From assembly GCF_030160655.1 (NCBI RefSeq), contig NZ_BSOT01000005.1:868001-932000 (forward strand): 64,000 nucleotides of DNA, read 5' to 3'. Below the pieces are notes generated by a model. That model made no database searches, was not told where the DNA came from, and saw only the letters and a list, made by a program, of their open reading frames with translations. Positions 19,806 to 29,140 of the stretch are shown in pieces. Position 1 is the stretch's first letter. Each line of letters begins with the position of its first letter. The translations under genes were made by a program, and so were the position numbers. Source of the DNA: Agaribacter marinus. Its GTDB lineage: Bacteria; Pseudomonadota; Gammaproteobacteria; Enterobacterales; Alteromonadaceae.

Positions 19806-19840
19806 ATAAAAATATCATATTTCTTACAGAACTGTAAGCA

Positions 19841-20089
19841 TTAACGACGAGATGCTATCGCTTGCCACTTACTTAACTCTATCTGCGGTGCGACAGAAGA
19901 GAGAACATTCTGTTTAAAATCATCAAAATTCGAAAACTCGAAGTCGCGAGACCCCATTAATTCGTTATATACTAAACGCAGTTTTCTCATTGAAAAAAAC
20001 GGCGCGACAACGCCTCCATTGCTTGAGCTACCAACGAAATACTGGTCCATATAATCTTCTTGTGTATTAAATGTTGCTGATTCGTTCAT
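19841..20089 (-). CDS. Hypothetical protein, 82 aa
   Basis: I do not recognise this protein. It begins MNESATFNTQEDYMDQYF, has a Gly/Ser-rich turn (VGSSSNGGVVAPFF) and a charged helical second half ending IELSKWQAIASRR. It has no signal peptide, transmembrane helix or cysteine. An AGGAG lies seven bases before the ATG at 20089; the in-frame ATG two codons upstream directly abuts that AGGAG, so the inner start is chosen. It is isolated by 236 bases on one side and more than 550 on the other, which suggests its own promoter. The excellent ribosome-binding site and downstream hairpin support a real gene. Confidence 0.65.
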   Translation of the reverse strand: MNESATFNTQEDYMDQYFVGSSSNGGVVAPFFSMRKLRLVYNELMGSRDFEFSNFDDFKQNVLSSVAPQIELSKWQAIASRR

Positions 20090-20647
20090 TAGCATTCTCC
20101 TGTAATGTTCTATTATAGTTTATCCCCTTCTATCAAAATTTTTTTATTCCATTAAAAACTGAAAAAATGGATATTTATTCCTTTTTTGTTCTTGCTTTCT
20201 TGAAAGTAAACCCATGATGAGCATGCGTAGGTGCGTCAAATGATTGACACTTAGCGTGTATAAAATTTTAGTCTTAAAAGCTAATCATTAAGACCCATAT
20301 AGACTAATTTTAAAAACAAGCACTTAGCAAAGTGATGCGTGCTATACAATTGATTTTTATAACAATAAATTTATATAAAAAAAGAAAAGAAACACATTTA
20401 TGTAGATAGAAAACGTCAGTAAGTATATCGAAATATTGTAAGCTCAATGTTTTCATCGCTTAAAAACAAGCTAATGCGCTTCTTACATTGTTAGTGACTT
20501 TTATTAGAGCTTGTCCTGCTTTAGCCGAACGAAACAAAATCAACGCTTTCTACCAGTTATACATTGATGCCAAATAAAGTAATATTAAGAAAACAAGCAG
20601 TAAAAAGCAACGCGCTTTAGCATAACAACAATAATTGATGGGTATTA
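20090..20647. other. AT-rich intergenic region between the orphan gene and sbcB
   Basis: A 558-base divergent gap that must carry promoters for the orphan gene and sbcB. I found no coding frame with a good ribosome-binding site, no RNA gene and no long repeat. A short AGCAC/GTGCT inverted repeat near 20320-20345 is too small to interpret. Confidence 0.5.
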
Positions 20648-22114
20648 ATGAAAAAAGACATTCAACGTACAGAAAACGCTACCGCGAGCATACTCTGGCA
20701 CGATTATGAAACCTGGGGAACTAACCCACAACTTGACTTCCCAGCGCAGTTTGCAGCGATTCGTACCGATGAAAATTTAAACATTATTGGCAAGCCCATT
20801 AATTGGTTCTGCCAAATACCGAATGACTATTTGCCGAACCCTGAGGCCTGTTTAGTGACAGGTATTACCCCACAACAGAGCTTAAGAGACGGTTACATAG
20901 AAGCGGAATTTTGCAAAAAAGTACATGCTGAAATGGCACTAGCGAATACCTGTACAGCTGGTTACAACAGTATTAAGTTTGACGATGAAGTTAGCCGACA
21001 CATGTTTTATCGTAACTTTTACCCCGTATACGAACGAGAATATGCCAACGGAAATAGTCGCTGGGATATCATTGATTTGGTAAGAGCCGCATATGCACTC
21101 AGACCGGAAGGCATTCAATGGCCCGAATATGACGATGGGCGTCCCTGTTTTAAACTTGAGGCATTATCTAAAGCCAATAATATTCAACATGAATCCGCTC
21201 ATGATGCGTTATCTGACGTATATGCAACCATTGCTATTGCAAAATTAATCAAAGAAAAACAACCGAAGTTATTTGATTTTTACTGGCAATTACGCCAAAA
21301 ACATCAAGTAGCAGCGCAAATAGACTTAGCAAATAAAAAACCCTTTTTGTATATTTCAGGTTTTATCCCTGCGCAGCAAGGCGCGTGTACATGGATGATG
21401 CCCGTTGTACAACATCCTACAAACAAAAACGCCGTAATATGCATTGATCTCACTAAATCAATAGATACTCTGTTAATAAATGACGCGAACGCCTTACAAT
21501 CTGCAATATTTAGTAAAGAAAAAAATGATTCAAGGCCAGGCGTCCAAATGATCTCGATAAACAAATGCCCATTTGTTGCGCCAGCCAAAATGTTAGATAA
21601 AGACAAAGCTGTACGCTTAGGCATAGATAGAGATAAATGTTTAGCAAATTATAATCAGCTTAAAGCGCTAGGATACTTAGAATCCTTGCTTTCGGACCTA
21701 TACACTCACGACAAATTTCAAAATAAACAGCCCGTTGAAACAAGTGAAAATGTCGACACACTGTTATACGCTCGAGATTTTCCAACTTATGCCGATAAAC
21801 ATTGGATGGAGAAGGTTAGAAATTCGTCAACTGAAAGTTTATGCTTAATGTATGACAATACTGAAAGTGAGCTTTACAGGCGACAACTGTTTCATTATCA
21901 AGGACGTAACTACCCTGCAAGTTTTGAACATGAAATGCAGGAAAAGTGGCAACAGCATCGTCAACACCGTTTTTTACTGGGCGGTATTGAAAATGGCAGC
22001 CTATCTGCAACAGAATTTTTACAAAAAATTTCTATGCTTGCGGATAGCTATGCTGAAGATACGAAAAAAATTGGGCTACTTAAATCGTTAGAGGTTTACC
22101 TAGGCTCTTTATGA
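20648..22114 (+). CDS. sbcB: Exodeoxyribonuclease I
   Basis: A 3'-5' single-strand DNA exonuclease used in recombination, mismatch repair and replication-fork processing. The 488 residues match the family (475 in E. coli). The DEDDh motifs are SILWHDYETWGTNP near residue 15, GYNSIKFDDEV, and HDALSDVYATIAIAKLI near residue 185. The SH3-like and helical C-terminal regions follow. The ATG at 20648 has little Shine-Dalgarno complementarity. The next gene begins 21 bases after its stop. Confidence 0.95.
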   Translation: MKKDIQRTENATASILWHDYETWGTNPQLDFPAQFAAIRTDENLNIIGKPINWFCQIPNDYLPNPEACLVTGITPQQSLRDGYIEAEFCKKVHAEMALANTCTAGYNSIKFDDEVSRHMFYRNFYPVYEREYANGNSRWDIIDLVRAAYALRPEGIQWPEYDDGRPCFKLEALSKANNIQHESAHDALSDVYATIAIAKLIKEKQPKLFDFYWQLRQKHQVAAQIDLANKKPFLYISGFIPAQQGACTWMMPVVQHPTNKNAVICIDLTKSIDTLLINDANALQSAIFSKEKNDSRPGVQMISINKCPFVAPAKMLDKDKAVRLGIDRDKCLANYNQLKALGYLESLLSDLYTHDKFQNKQPVETSENVDTLLYARDFPTYADKHWMEKVRNSSTESLCLMYDNTESELYRRQLFHYQGRNYPASFEHEMQEKWQQHRQHRFLLGGIENGSLSATEFLQKISMLADSYAEDTKKIGLLKSLEVYLGSL

Positions 22115-22135
22115 TACTTGAGGTCTATTCCATAA

Positions 22136-23779
22136 ATGAAAGGCGTGACATTTAGCGAAAACACCGAAAAAATGCAACTCGATGTAGAAATCGATCCATT
22201 GCTTATTGAAGACGTGCTAAAAGCAGACGTATTCATCAACTATATAAAGACGACGTCATTTGCTGCATTTTATATATTAAAGAACTCGATACAAGAGCTC
22301 GTAGGCACGGTAAATACCGCCCGAGATGAAGGCAAAATGAATATGATCACCTGGAAAATAGGTGAATATCGAGATGCTGAATTGTCTACGCACGCCTCTA
22401 AAGATCATATGAGTGTTGAAATCACAATTACATCTGCGTACAAAGGAGATACGCCAGATCTTGAAGATGTGATAGATAGCTTAAATCGCCAAGGTGTCGT
22501 TCGCGGTATTAGCAAAAAACGTATACAGCGCTTGGTAAACGCTAGCTTGGAAAGTGAACCAGGAAGTAAACATTCCGATATTGTTGCTATTGGGCTGCCA
22601 CCTCGACGCGGAAAATCTTCGCATATCATCCCCTTGGTACAAAATGCACTAGACCGAATACTTAGCCCTCGACAGGCAGACAAAGATAAAGTCAACATGC
22701 GAGACTTAGGCGAAATAATATGTGTACCAGTGGGCACCGCTGTCGCGCGAAGAGTCGCACCGACTAATGGTCGAGTAGGGTTTACGGTTAAGAATCATCC
22801 TGTCAATGCTGATCCTGGTGAATGGCATCATATTAAGCTAGGCCAAAATACTACGATCGATAAAGATGATGAAAACATCATCCGGTCGACCGTTGCAGGT
22901 TTACCGAAGTTTGAAAAATTAGTGATGAATATTGATGATACCTTCGTTACCGAAGGTGTTAACGTAAAAACTGGCAATGTGCACTATAAAGGCGCAGTGA
23001 TTGTAAATGGCGATGTAACTGAGCAAATGCAAATCATTGCAGATGGCGATGTAACGGTAAATGGCTTTGTAGAGTCAGCGCTCATAAAAGCAGGCGGTGA
23101 CATTATCATCACGCATGGCGCCACCGGGAAAATGGATGAAGATGACTGCCAACTCTATGCTGACGGTAATATATTTATCCAACATGGCCAAGGCCTAGAC
23201 ATTGTGGTTGATAAAAACCTGACGGTTAAAAAACAACTGGCGTATTCTAAAGTGAAATGCAAAGGCAGCATTACTATTGGCGATCCAAAGAAACCAAGAG
23301 GCAAGTTATTCGCCAGTAAAATCAATTGCGCAGGTATTATCCGTGCCGGTTGTATTGGCGCAATATCTGGTTCATCACTTGAGATTGATTACAGCGAAGC
23401 ATACAACAAACTTTGCGGTCGCGTTGATGCAATTGGAGATTTACTGAAAGACTTACAGCGCACAAACGCGAACCATGAAATACGGATGACTGAAGTGCAC
23501 GGTAAACGCATACATAATGCCCTACTCTCGAAATTAACTAACCTGACAGACAAGTTGGAATCCGAACGTGTACTCCTTGATTGGTTACGAAACTCGGAAA
23601 AAGAATTGCGAGAGGCTAAAGTACAATACGAAGAAAGCGCGAGAGTACTCGCCTATCAAGAAATGTACCCTGGCGTAACAATAAAACTTAACAATAGAAT
23701 TTGGAAAGCAGAAAAAGAATATCTTCGTTCTCGCATCGCCTACGAAGGCCGAGTGTGGAAGTATGAACCAATCATTTAA
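22136..23779 (+). CDS. FapA family protein (DUF342)
   Basis: A 547-residue member of the FapA/DUF342 family, polymerising beta-helix proteins sometimes linked to flagella or cell polarity. The N-terminal half is alpha/beta. Residues about 265-400 form the beta-helix signature, with repeated turns such as GNVHYKGAVIVNGDV, ADGDVTVNGFVESA and AGGDIIITHGA. A coiled-coil-like region follows (KLTNLTDKLESERVLLDWLRNSEKELREAK). It lies 21 bases after sbcB and probably shares its transcript. No flagellar genes are nearby, so a flagellar role should not be assumed. Confidence 0.85.
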   Translation: MKGVTFSENTEKMQLDVEIDPLLIEDVLKADVFINYIKTTSFAAFYILKNSIQELVGTVNTARDEGKMNMITWKIGEYRDAELSTHASKDHMSVEITITSAYKGDTPDLEDVIDSLNRQGVVRGISKKRIQRLVNASLESEPGSKHSDIVAIGLPPRRGKSSHIIPLVQNALDRILSPRQADKDKVNMRDLGEIICVPVGTAVARRVAPTNGRVGFTVKNHPVNADPGEWHHIKLGQNTTIDKDDENIIRSTVAGLPKFEKLVMNIDDTFVTEGVNVKTGNVHYKGAVIVNGDVTEQMQIIADGDVTVNGFVESALIKAGGDIIITHGATGKMDEDDCQLYADGNIFIQHGQGLDIVVDKNLTVKKQLAYSKVKCKGSITIGDPKKPRGKLFASKINCAGIIRAGCIGAISGSSLEIDYSEAYNKLCGRVDAIGDLLKDLQRTNANHEIRMTEVHGKRIHNALLSKLTNLTDKLESERVLLDWLRNSEKELREAKVQYEESARVLAYQEMYPGVTIKLNNRIWKAEKEYLRSRIAYEGRVWKYEPII

Positions 23780-23928
23780 CTGCACTAGCCCAAAGTAGCT
23801 TAAAACGAGGCATCACTGCACTCTAGCCAATAACACTGTTTTAGTGCTAAACATCTGCATGCGTGAACGCCGTCCTATGCATCTTTAATATTATTCACTT
23901 TGCACTTTCCCTTTTTTATCACTTAGTA

Positions 23929-23956
23929 TTTACTTTGTGGTTATACTCACTATAAA
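23929..23956 (+). promoter_or_regulatory. Candidate promoter of the liuC-liuE pair
   Basis: TTTACT (23929-23934) and TATAAA (23951-23956) are 16 bases apart, about 65 bases before the liuC start. Prediction by motif only. Confidence 0.4.
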
Positions 23957-24021
23957 AATATGTCTCAAAAATTTGACGACAAAAATCATTGCCCTGAAAG
24001 CGAAAAAGGATACTGACAAGT

Positions 24022-24810
24022 ATGCAAAATATTGAATTTGAGATAAATGCAATAAATGTTGCAGTAGTAACGTTAAATAGACCAAATATTCACAATGCCT
24101 TTGATGAAATAACCATCGCTGAACTAATGTCTGTTTTCGATATTGTCAACGACGACAATAATATAAGAGCGCTAATTCTTCGCGCGTCGGGCAAAACGTT
24201 TAGTGCAGGCGCAGATATTAACTGGATGAAAAAAATGGCGTCATACAGCCAATCAGAAAACGAGGCCGATGCACTGCAGTTAGGTCGAATGCTACATAAG
24301 CTGTATACACTAAACAAGCCAACCATCGCACGAGTACAGGGAGCGGCCTATGGCGGTGCATTGGGCATCATCGCCTGTTGTGATATTGCAGTAGGCTCTA
24401 AATTAAGTAAATTTTGCTTAAGTGAAGCTAAGTTTGGTTTATTGCCTGCCACTATCGCCCCTTACGTTGTTAAGGCCATTGGCGTACGAGAAGCCAAGCG
24501 GCTATTTATGACGGCTGAGGTAATAAGCGCGCGCCGGGCTAGGCGTTTAGGTTTACTTAGTGAAATTGTGAGTGAAAGTGAATTAGACAGTACCATTGGT
24601 TTGATGATTGGCAGAATTCTGAAAAATGGTCCGCGGGCAGTATCACAAGCAAAGGCGCTTGCATTAATGGTAGACGAAGCGGCTATTTCAGAAGAGTTAA
24701 TGGAAAAAACCAGTAAGATAAATGCCATGGCTAGAACCTCAGAAGAGGGTCAAGAGGGACTTTCATCTTTTTTGTCTAAGCGCGATCCGTCGTGGCTAAC
24801 AGATGTTTAA
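24022..24810 (+). CDS. liuC: Enoyl-CoA hydratase/isomerase family, probable methylglutaconyl-CoA hydratase
   Basis: A crotonase-fold enzyme of 262 residues, probably hydrating 3-methylglutaconyl-CoA to HMG-CoA in leucine degradation. The oxyanion-hole motif ASGKTFSAGADINWMKKM near residue 60 has the AGAD-x-xWM signature typical of this hydratase, and GAAYGGALGIIACCDIAV is the second active-site loop. The neighbouring HMG-CoA lyase gene, 37 bases downstream, supports the assignment. The usual companions (isovaleryl-CoA dehydrogenase and methylcrotonyl-CoA carboxylase subunits) are absent from the window. Another crotonase specificity remains possible. Confidence 0.78.
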   Translation: MQNIEFEINAINVAVVTLNRPNIHNAFDEITIAELMSVFDIVNDDNNIRALILRASGKTFSAGADINWMKKMASYSQSENEADALQLGRMLHKLYTLNKPTIARVQGAAYGGALGIIACCDIAVGSKLSKFCLSEAKFGLLPATIAPYVVKAIGVREAKRLFMTAEVISARRARRLGLLSEIVSESELDSTIGLMIGRILKNGPRAVSQAKALALMVDEAAISEELMEKTSKINAMARTSEEGQEGLSSFLSKRDPSWLTDV

Positions 24811-24847
24811 AAAGCACATGACTAAGCAGTAGGAAACGAGCACCGAT

Positions 24848-25765
24848 ATGGATCAAAACAACTATCCAACGAACGTAAAATTAGTGGAAGTTGGCCCTAG
24901 AGACGGCTTACAAAACGAAAAAATCACCTTATCGGTTAAAGATAAGGTCGCGTTTATTGACGCCCTATCAAATACCGGGATAAAACATATTGAAGCGGGC
25001 AGTTTTGTATCTCCTCGTTGGGTACCACAAATGGCAAATAGCCAAGAAGTATTTACATCAATAAACAAGCATATCGATCTTACGTATAGTGCGTTAGTGC
25101 CAAATTTAATCGGCGCACAAGCCGCTGTTGACGCAAATGTGAACGAAATTGCAATTTTTAGCGCCGCATCAGAGACTTTCTCAAAGAAAAACACTAACTG
25201 CTCTATTGATGAAAGCATTGCTAAGTTTGTCCCTGTATTAACACTCGCCAAATTACACAACATTCCTGTTCGAGGCTACGTTTCGTGTGCATTTGGATGC
25301 CCTTATGAAGGCAAGGTCGACCCGTCGCTTGTATTAAGCCTCAGTGAAAACATGTTAGCGATGGGTTGCTACGAAATATCATTGGGTGACACGATTGGCG
25401 TCGGCACGCCCAAGTCCGTTTATCGTCTACTTGCGACAGTTTTATCCCGAGTAGAAAAAAGCAAAATCGCGCTGCATATGCATGACACATATGGTCAAGC
25501 ACTAGCCAACGTGCTGATTGGTTTACAAGAAGGACTGACAACATTCGATGCAGCTGTTGCTGGTTTAGGGGGCTGTCCTTACGCAAAAGGGTCATCTGGC
25601 AATCTAGCGACCGAAGATTTGGTATACATGCTCCAACATATGGGAATTAATACTGGCATCGATTTACATGTATTAACAACGATTGGCGATAAAATATGTA
25701 AAACACTCAACAGAAAAAACCAATCAAAAGCAGCGAATACCTTGCTAAATTTGAAAAGAACGTAG
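24848..25765 (+). CDS. liuE: Hydroxymethylglutaryl-CoA lyase
   Basis: Cleaves HMG-CoA to acetoacetate and acetyl-CoA, the last step of leucine degradation. The 305 residues form a TIM barrel of the DRE-TIM family. The signature VEVGPRDGLQNEK contains the catalytic Arg-Asp pair; LHMHDTYGQALANV supplies metal-binding histidines; and GLGGCPYAKGSSGNLATED near residue 240 carries the catalytic cysteine. It follows liuC in the same direction, probably on one transcript. Confidence 0.94.
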   Translation: MDQNNYPTNVKLVEVGPRDGLQNEKITLSVKDKVAFIDALSNTGIKHIEAGSFVSPRWVPQMANSQEVFTSINKHIDLTYSALVPNLIGAQAAVDANVNEIAIFSAASETFSKKNTNCSIDESIAKFVPVLTLAKLHNIPVRGYVSCAFGCPYEGKVDPSLVLSLSENMLAMGCYEISLGDTIGVGTPKSVYRLLATVLSRVEKSKIALHMHDTYGQALANVLIGLQEGLTTFDAAVAGLGGCPYAKGSSGNLATEDLVYMLQHMGINTGIDLHVLTTIGDKICKTLNRKNQSKAANTLLNLKRT

Positions 25766-25961
25766 CATGATTTCATCAATGTGCTCCGACCACCAGCCAC
25801 TAGCGCGCTTTATCGACATTTTTTGATCAACATCACTTTATTAATCAAATTATTAGACCTATTATCAAGTTGAACGAATTTTTCGTACTCGCGTTTAATA
25901 CTAGTGGAAAAGCCTAAGATGATTCTATAAGATTAGGTTAACAAGATGTTAAGGAAGCTTC

Positions 25962-27215
25962 ATGTCGACGAATAATAATCGCTACATCAGTAATTTAACA
26001 AGAGACACTTACGCCTTGGTCTTGGCAGGAGGTAGAGGTTCTAGGCTGCACGAATTGACGGATTGGCGTGCTAAACCTGCACTCTACTTCGGTGGTAAAT
26101 TTCGTATTATCGATTTTCCTTTATCCAATTGTATTAACAGCGGAATAAGAAATGTCGGAGTATTAACCCAATATAAATCCCATTCGCTTATTCGCCATTT
26201 GGTGCGCGGTTGGGGGCATTTTAAAAAGGAACTTGGCGAATCAATTGAAATCCTGCCCGCATCTCAACGCTTTTCCGAAGACTGGTACCAAGGTACAGCA
26301 GATGCGGTATTTCAGAACATCGACATTGTAAGAGATGAACTACCTAAGTATGTGATAATTTTGTCCGGCGATCACATCTATAAGATGGACTATGGTCCAA
26401 TGCTTGCCCAGCACGTAGAGTCAGGTGCCAAAATGACGGTATCTTGCATGTCAGTACCGATAACAGAAGCTAAAGGCGCATTTGGCGTCCTTTCTGTTGA
26501 TGAAAATAATCGTGTAACCGATTTTACTGAAAAACCAGAAAACCCGTCGCCATTACATGACGATCCAGAATATTGCCTTGCGTCAATGGGGAACTACGTA
26601 TTTGATACCGACTTTTTGTTTGAGCATTTAGAACGAGATGCATCAACATCAGACTCGGCCCATGATTTTGGGAAAGATATTATTCCGAGTATTATAGATA
26701 AGCACAAAGTACTGGCTTTTGACTTTAGGAAAAGTGCAAAAAATGATGCTTATTGGCGCGATGTAGGTACTTTGGATAGTTTTTGGGATGCCAATATGGA
26801 GTTAGTTGCGCCCATTCCCGAACTCAACCTCTACGACAAAACTTGGCCAATTTGGACATATCAAGAACAGCTGCCACCGGCAAAATTTGTATGGGAAGAA
26901 GAAGATAGACGAGGTGAAGCGCTCAACTCGGTAGTCTCCGGTGGTTGCATCATATCAGGCGCCACGTTGCGAAGAAGCATATGCTTCAGTAACGTTAGAG
27001 TGAAATCATATAGCGTCGTCGAAGAAGCCGTCGTACTGCCTAACGTTGAAATTGGTCGACGTTGTAGAATAAAAAAGGCGATCATCGACCGAGGTTGTAA
27101 TATTCCCGATGACATGATTATTGGTATCGATCACGAAAAAGATAAAGCAAGAGGCTTCCGGGTGTCCTCTGGCGGTGTAGTGCTCGTGACTAGAGAAATG
27201 TTAGAAAAGCTATAA
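25962..27215 (+). CDS. glgC: Glucose-1-phosphate adenylyltransferase (ADP-glucose pyrophosphorylase)
   Basis: Makes ADP-glucose, the committed step of bacterial glycogen synthesis. The 417 residues match the family (431 in E. coli). The nucleotide-binding start [22 protein letters not shown] and the following [16 protein letters not shown] are diagnostic. The Asp-containing [11 protein letters not shown] motif and the C-terminal left-handed beta-helix ([14 protein letters not shown]) are present. AAGGA lies six bases before the ATG. No glgA, glgB or glgP is in the window. A hairpin at 27245-27279 ends the transcript. Confidence 0.96.
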   Translation: MSTNNNRYISNLTRDTYALVLAGGRGSRLHELTDWRAKPALYFGGKFRIIDFPLSNCINSGIRNVGVLTQYKSHSLIRHLVRGWGHFKKELGESIEILPASQRFSEDWYQGTADAVFQNIDIVRDELPKYVIILSGDHIYKMDYGPMLAQHVESGAKMTVSCMSVPITEAKGAFGVLSVDENNRVTDFTEKPENPSPLHDDPEYCLASMGNYVFDTDFLFEHLERDASTSDSAHDFGKDIIPSIIDKHKVLAFDFRKSAKNDAYWRDVGTLDSFWDANMELVAPIPELNLYDKTWPIWTYQEQLPPAKFVWEEEDRRGEALNSVVSGGCIISGATLRRSICFSNVRVKSYSVVEEAVVLPNVEIGRRCRIKKAIIDRGCNIPDDMIIGIDHEKDKARGFRVSSGGVVLVTREMLEKL

Positions 27216-27244
27216 CGATATACCCCATATCTTCACCCCGGTCC

Positions 27245-27279
27245 CAGTGATAACTTGCTAAGATGGCGGGTTATCACTG
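27245..27279 (+). terminator. Hairpin downstream of glgC
   Basis: A perfect 10-base inverted repeat (27245-27254 and 27270-27279, 15-base loop) starts 29 bases after the glgC stop. The following TTGT is a poor U-tract, so intrinsic termination is uncertain. Confidence 0.5.
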
Positions 27280-27451
27280 TTGTCTGAGCCACTCCCATTA
27301 GCTAATACGCCTTTACTATACCTGTTATTCAATACATTAATCATGCAAGAGTAACTTTAGCGTTATCAGACTAAAATTATTAGGTACTTGTATTCATGTA
27401 TATTTTGTCCTAAAGTTACATCTCATCCGACCAGATAACATTGATTCAATT

Positions 27452-28270
27452 ATGCCGTCAACAAAACAAACAATAGATGAACTACTGCATCTCGCCAGCC
27501 TTCACAAAGACGTGCCAGACGCGAATTACCTTGTAGATAAATACTGGTCTCAAGGACGCACTGTATATGGTGGGTTAAGTGCTGCAATGCTATATATGGC
27601 AAGTAAAAGCCAAATCCACTCGTTGCGTGTTTTACGTTCAATATCAACTAACTTTGTGGGTCCGTTGTTGGTAGATGTGCCTTTTACAATCCAAGTAGAA
27701 GTAATAAGAGAAGGGAAAAACGTATCTCAGGTGCAAGCAAGGGCGATTCAAGAAGATAAAGTGGCGGTAGTGGCGCAATGTTGCTTTGGAGAAAATAGGG
27801 CGTCAAAGATCAGTGTTAAAAATGCAGAACTTCATGACTTACCTACGCCAACTAACGCTAAATTCATCCCTCAAATCCCGAAAGTAACTCCGAAGTACTT
27901 TCGACATATTGATTTATCGATAAATGACGGTGGTATACCATTTACCGGTAAAAGTTCAACATCTTACGGCGGATGGATGCGATACACCACCGCCCCCGAA
28001 AATATTACTGATGGCCATATTATTGGCTTAATAGATGCTTGGCCTCCGACGGTTATTCAGATGTTAAAGTGGCCTGCGCCAGCCAGTACCATTAATTGGA
28101 ATTTAGAGTTTATTCACCCTCATAGAGATGTAAAACCAAAGGATTGGTTTGCATACAAATCTCATACACGACATGCTGATGCAGGGTATGCCCACTCAGA
28201 AGCTACGATTTGGGATAGTCACGGAAAGGTTATTGCATTATCTCGGCAGACAATCGCAGTATTCGATTGA
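27452..28270 (+). CDS. Acyl-CoA thioesterase family protein (TesB-like double hotdog)
   Basis: A 272-residue protein with the two-hotdog layout of the 4HBT_3/TesB group. The N-terminal half includes WSQGRTVYGGLSAAMLYM, where the conserved Gly-Gly stretch lies on the long helix, and LRSISTNFVGPLL. The C-terminal hotdog includes INWNLEFIHPHRD and ATIWDSHGKVIALSRQT. It probably hydrolyses acyl-CoA esters, but the substrate is unknown. It is convergent with the HDOD gene, 18 bases away by stop codon. The ATG at 27452 has no good Shine-Dalgarno sequence. Confidence 0.82.
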   Translation: MPSTKQTIDELLHLASLHKDVPDANYLVDKYWSQGRTVYGGLSAAMLYMASKSQIHSLRVLRSISTNFVGPLLVDVPFTIQVEVIREGKNVSQVQARAIQEDKVAVVAQCCFGENRASKISVKNAELHDLPTPTNAKFIPQIPKVTPKYFRHIDLSINDGGIPFTGKSSTSYGGWMRYTTAPENITDGHIIGLIDAWPPTVIQMLKWPAPASTINWNLEFIHPHRDVKPKDWFAYKSHTRHADAGYAHSEATIWDSHGKVIALSRQTIAVFD

Positions 28271-28288
28271 ATGAACACTTCATAAGGC

Positions 28289-29116
28289 TCAATCAGCAAA
28301 CAATGAAACCGTTTCTTGCGTTTGGTGGCGCGCATCTTCTAAAATATCAGTTACTCTATTTAAATCTAACCCGATACTTGCATGGAGAAACTCAGGAAGC
28401 ATTAAATTAATACGGTAGTATTCAGGATAAGTTGCCACTAAAGAGAGCACATAAGAAAGCTGTAAAATCTGCACCTCATCTATTGGCGCAGGCGTGTCAT
28501 CGTGATGTTGCATTGCCACAGCCGAGACTATCGAATCAGGTAATAGCCATTTTTGAAGCAACGATGCTGAGATTTCAGCATAACTAAACCCTAACAAGTC
28601 TTGTTGGTGATGTTTGGGTAACTTGAGTTCCGAAAAGCCTTGGCAGTCTTTTGCTAGTCCAGGATTAATTCTGAGTACCGCTAGTTCTCCAATATTATGA
28701 AACAAGCCCGCCATAAACAGACGAGAAACATCCTTTTCTTTGCATGCTAATGCAATTTTTTTTGCTAATAAACCACAGCATAAACTTTGAAACCAGAAAT
28801 TTTTAACATCGATAAATTTTCGATGCTCACGTGTTAAGGAATCTGATACAGAAAATGCCAAAGCAAATTCATAGACAGAATTAACCCCAATGATTTGAAT
28901 CGCCTTTTCTAAACTCTCTATTTTTCTTGAAAAGCGATAAACGGCACTGTTTGCAAGTTTAAGTACGTGCGCAGCTAAGCCGGGGTCACCAGCAATAACT
29001 GTCGATATATCTTTCATATCCGCTGTACCGGAATCGGATAACTTCTTTATATCTAAAGCAGTTTGCGGTACTGCAAATAATTTCGATGCTTTTTGTGCAT
29101 ACTCAATTGCATTCAT
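28289..29116 (-). CDS. HDOD domain protein
   Basis: A 275-residue protein made almost entirely of an HDOD domain, a regulatory relative of HD phosphohydrolases. The N-terminal region has LPQ/TA-like helices (VPQTALDIKKLSD), STVIAGDPGLAAHVLKLANSAVY, and SLEKAIQIIGVNSVYEFALA. The catalytic HD pair is not intact, as usual for HDOD. The longest frame starts at a TTG at 29134; the ATG at 29116 (AGGG four bases before) is preferred. It follows panE-like by 24 bases and probably shares its transcript. Role is likely signalling; the partner is unknown. Confidence 0.85.
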   Translation of the reverse strand: MNAIEYAQKASKLFAVPQTALDIKKLSDSGTADMKDISTVIAGDPGLAAHVLKLANSAVYRFSRKIESLEKAIQIIGVNSVYEFALAFSVSDSLTREHRKFIDVKNFWFQSLCCGLLAKKIALACKEKDVSRLFMAGLFHNIGELAVLRINPGLAKDCQGFSELKLPKHHQQDLLGFSYAEISASLLQKWLLPDSIVSAVAMQHHDDTPAPIDEVQILQLSYVLSLVATYPEYYRINLMLPEFLHASIGLDLNRVTDILEDARHQTQETVSLFAD

Positions 29117-29140
29117 TAACCCTACACTCTCCAAACAAAG

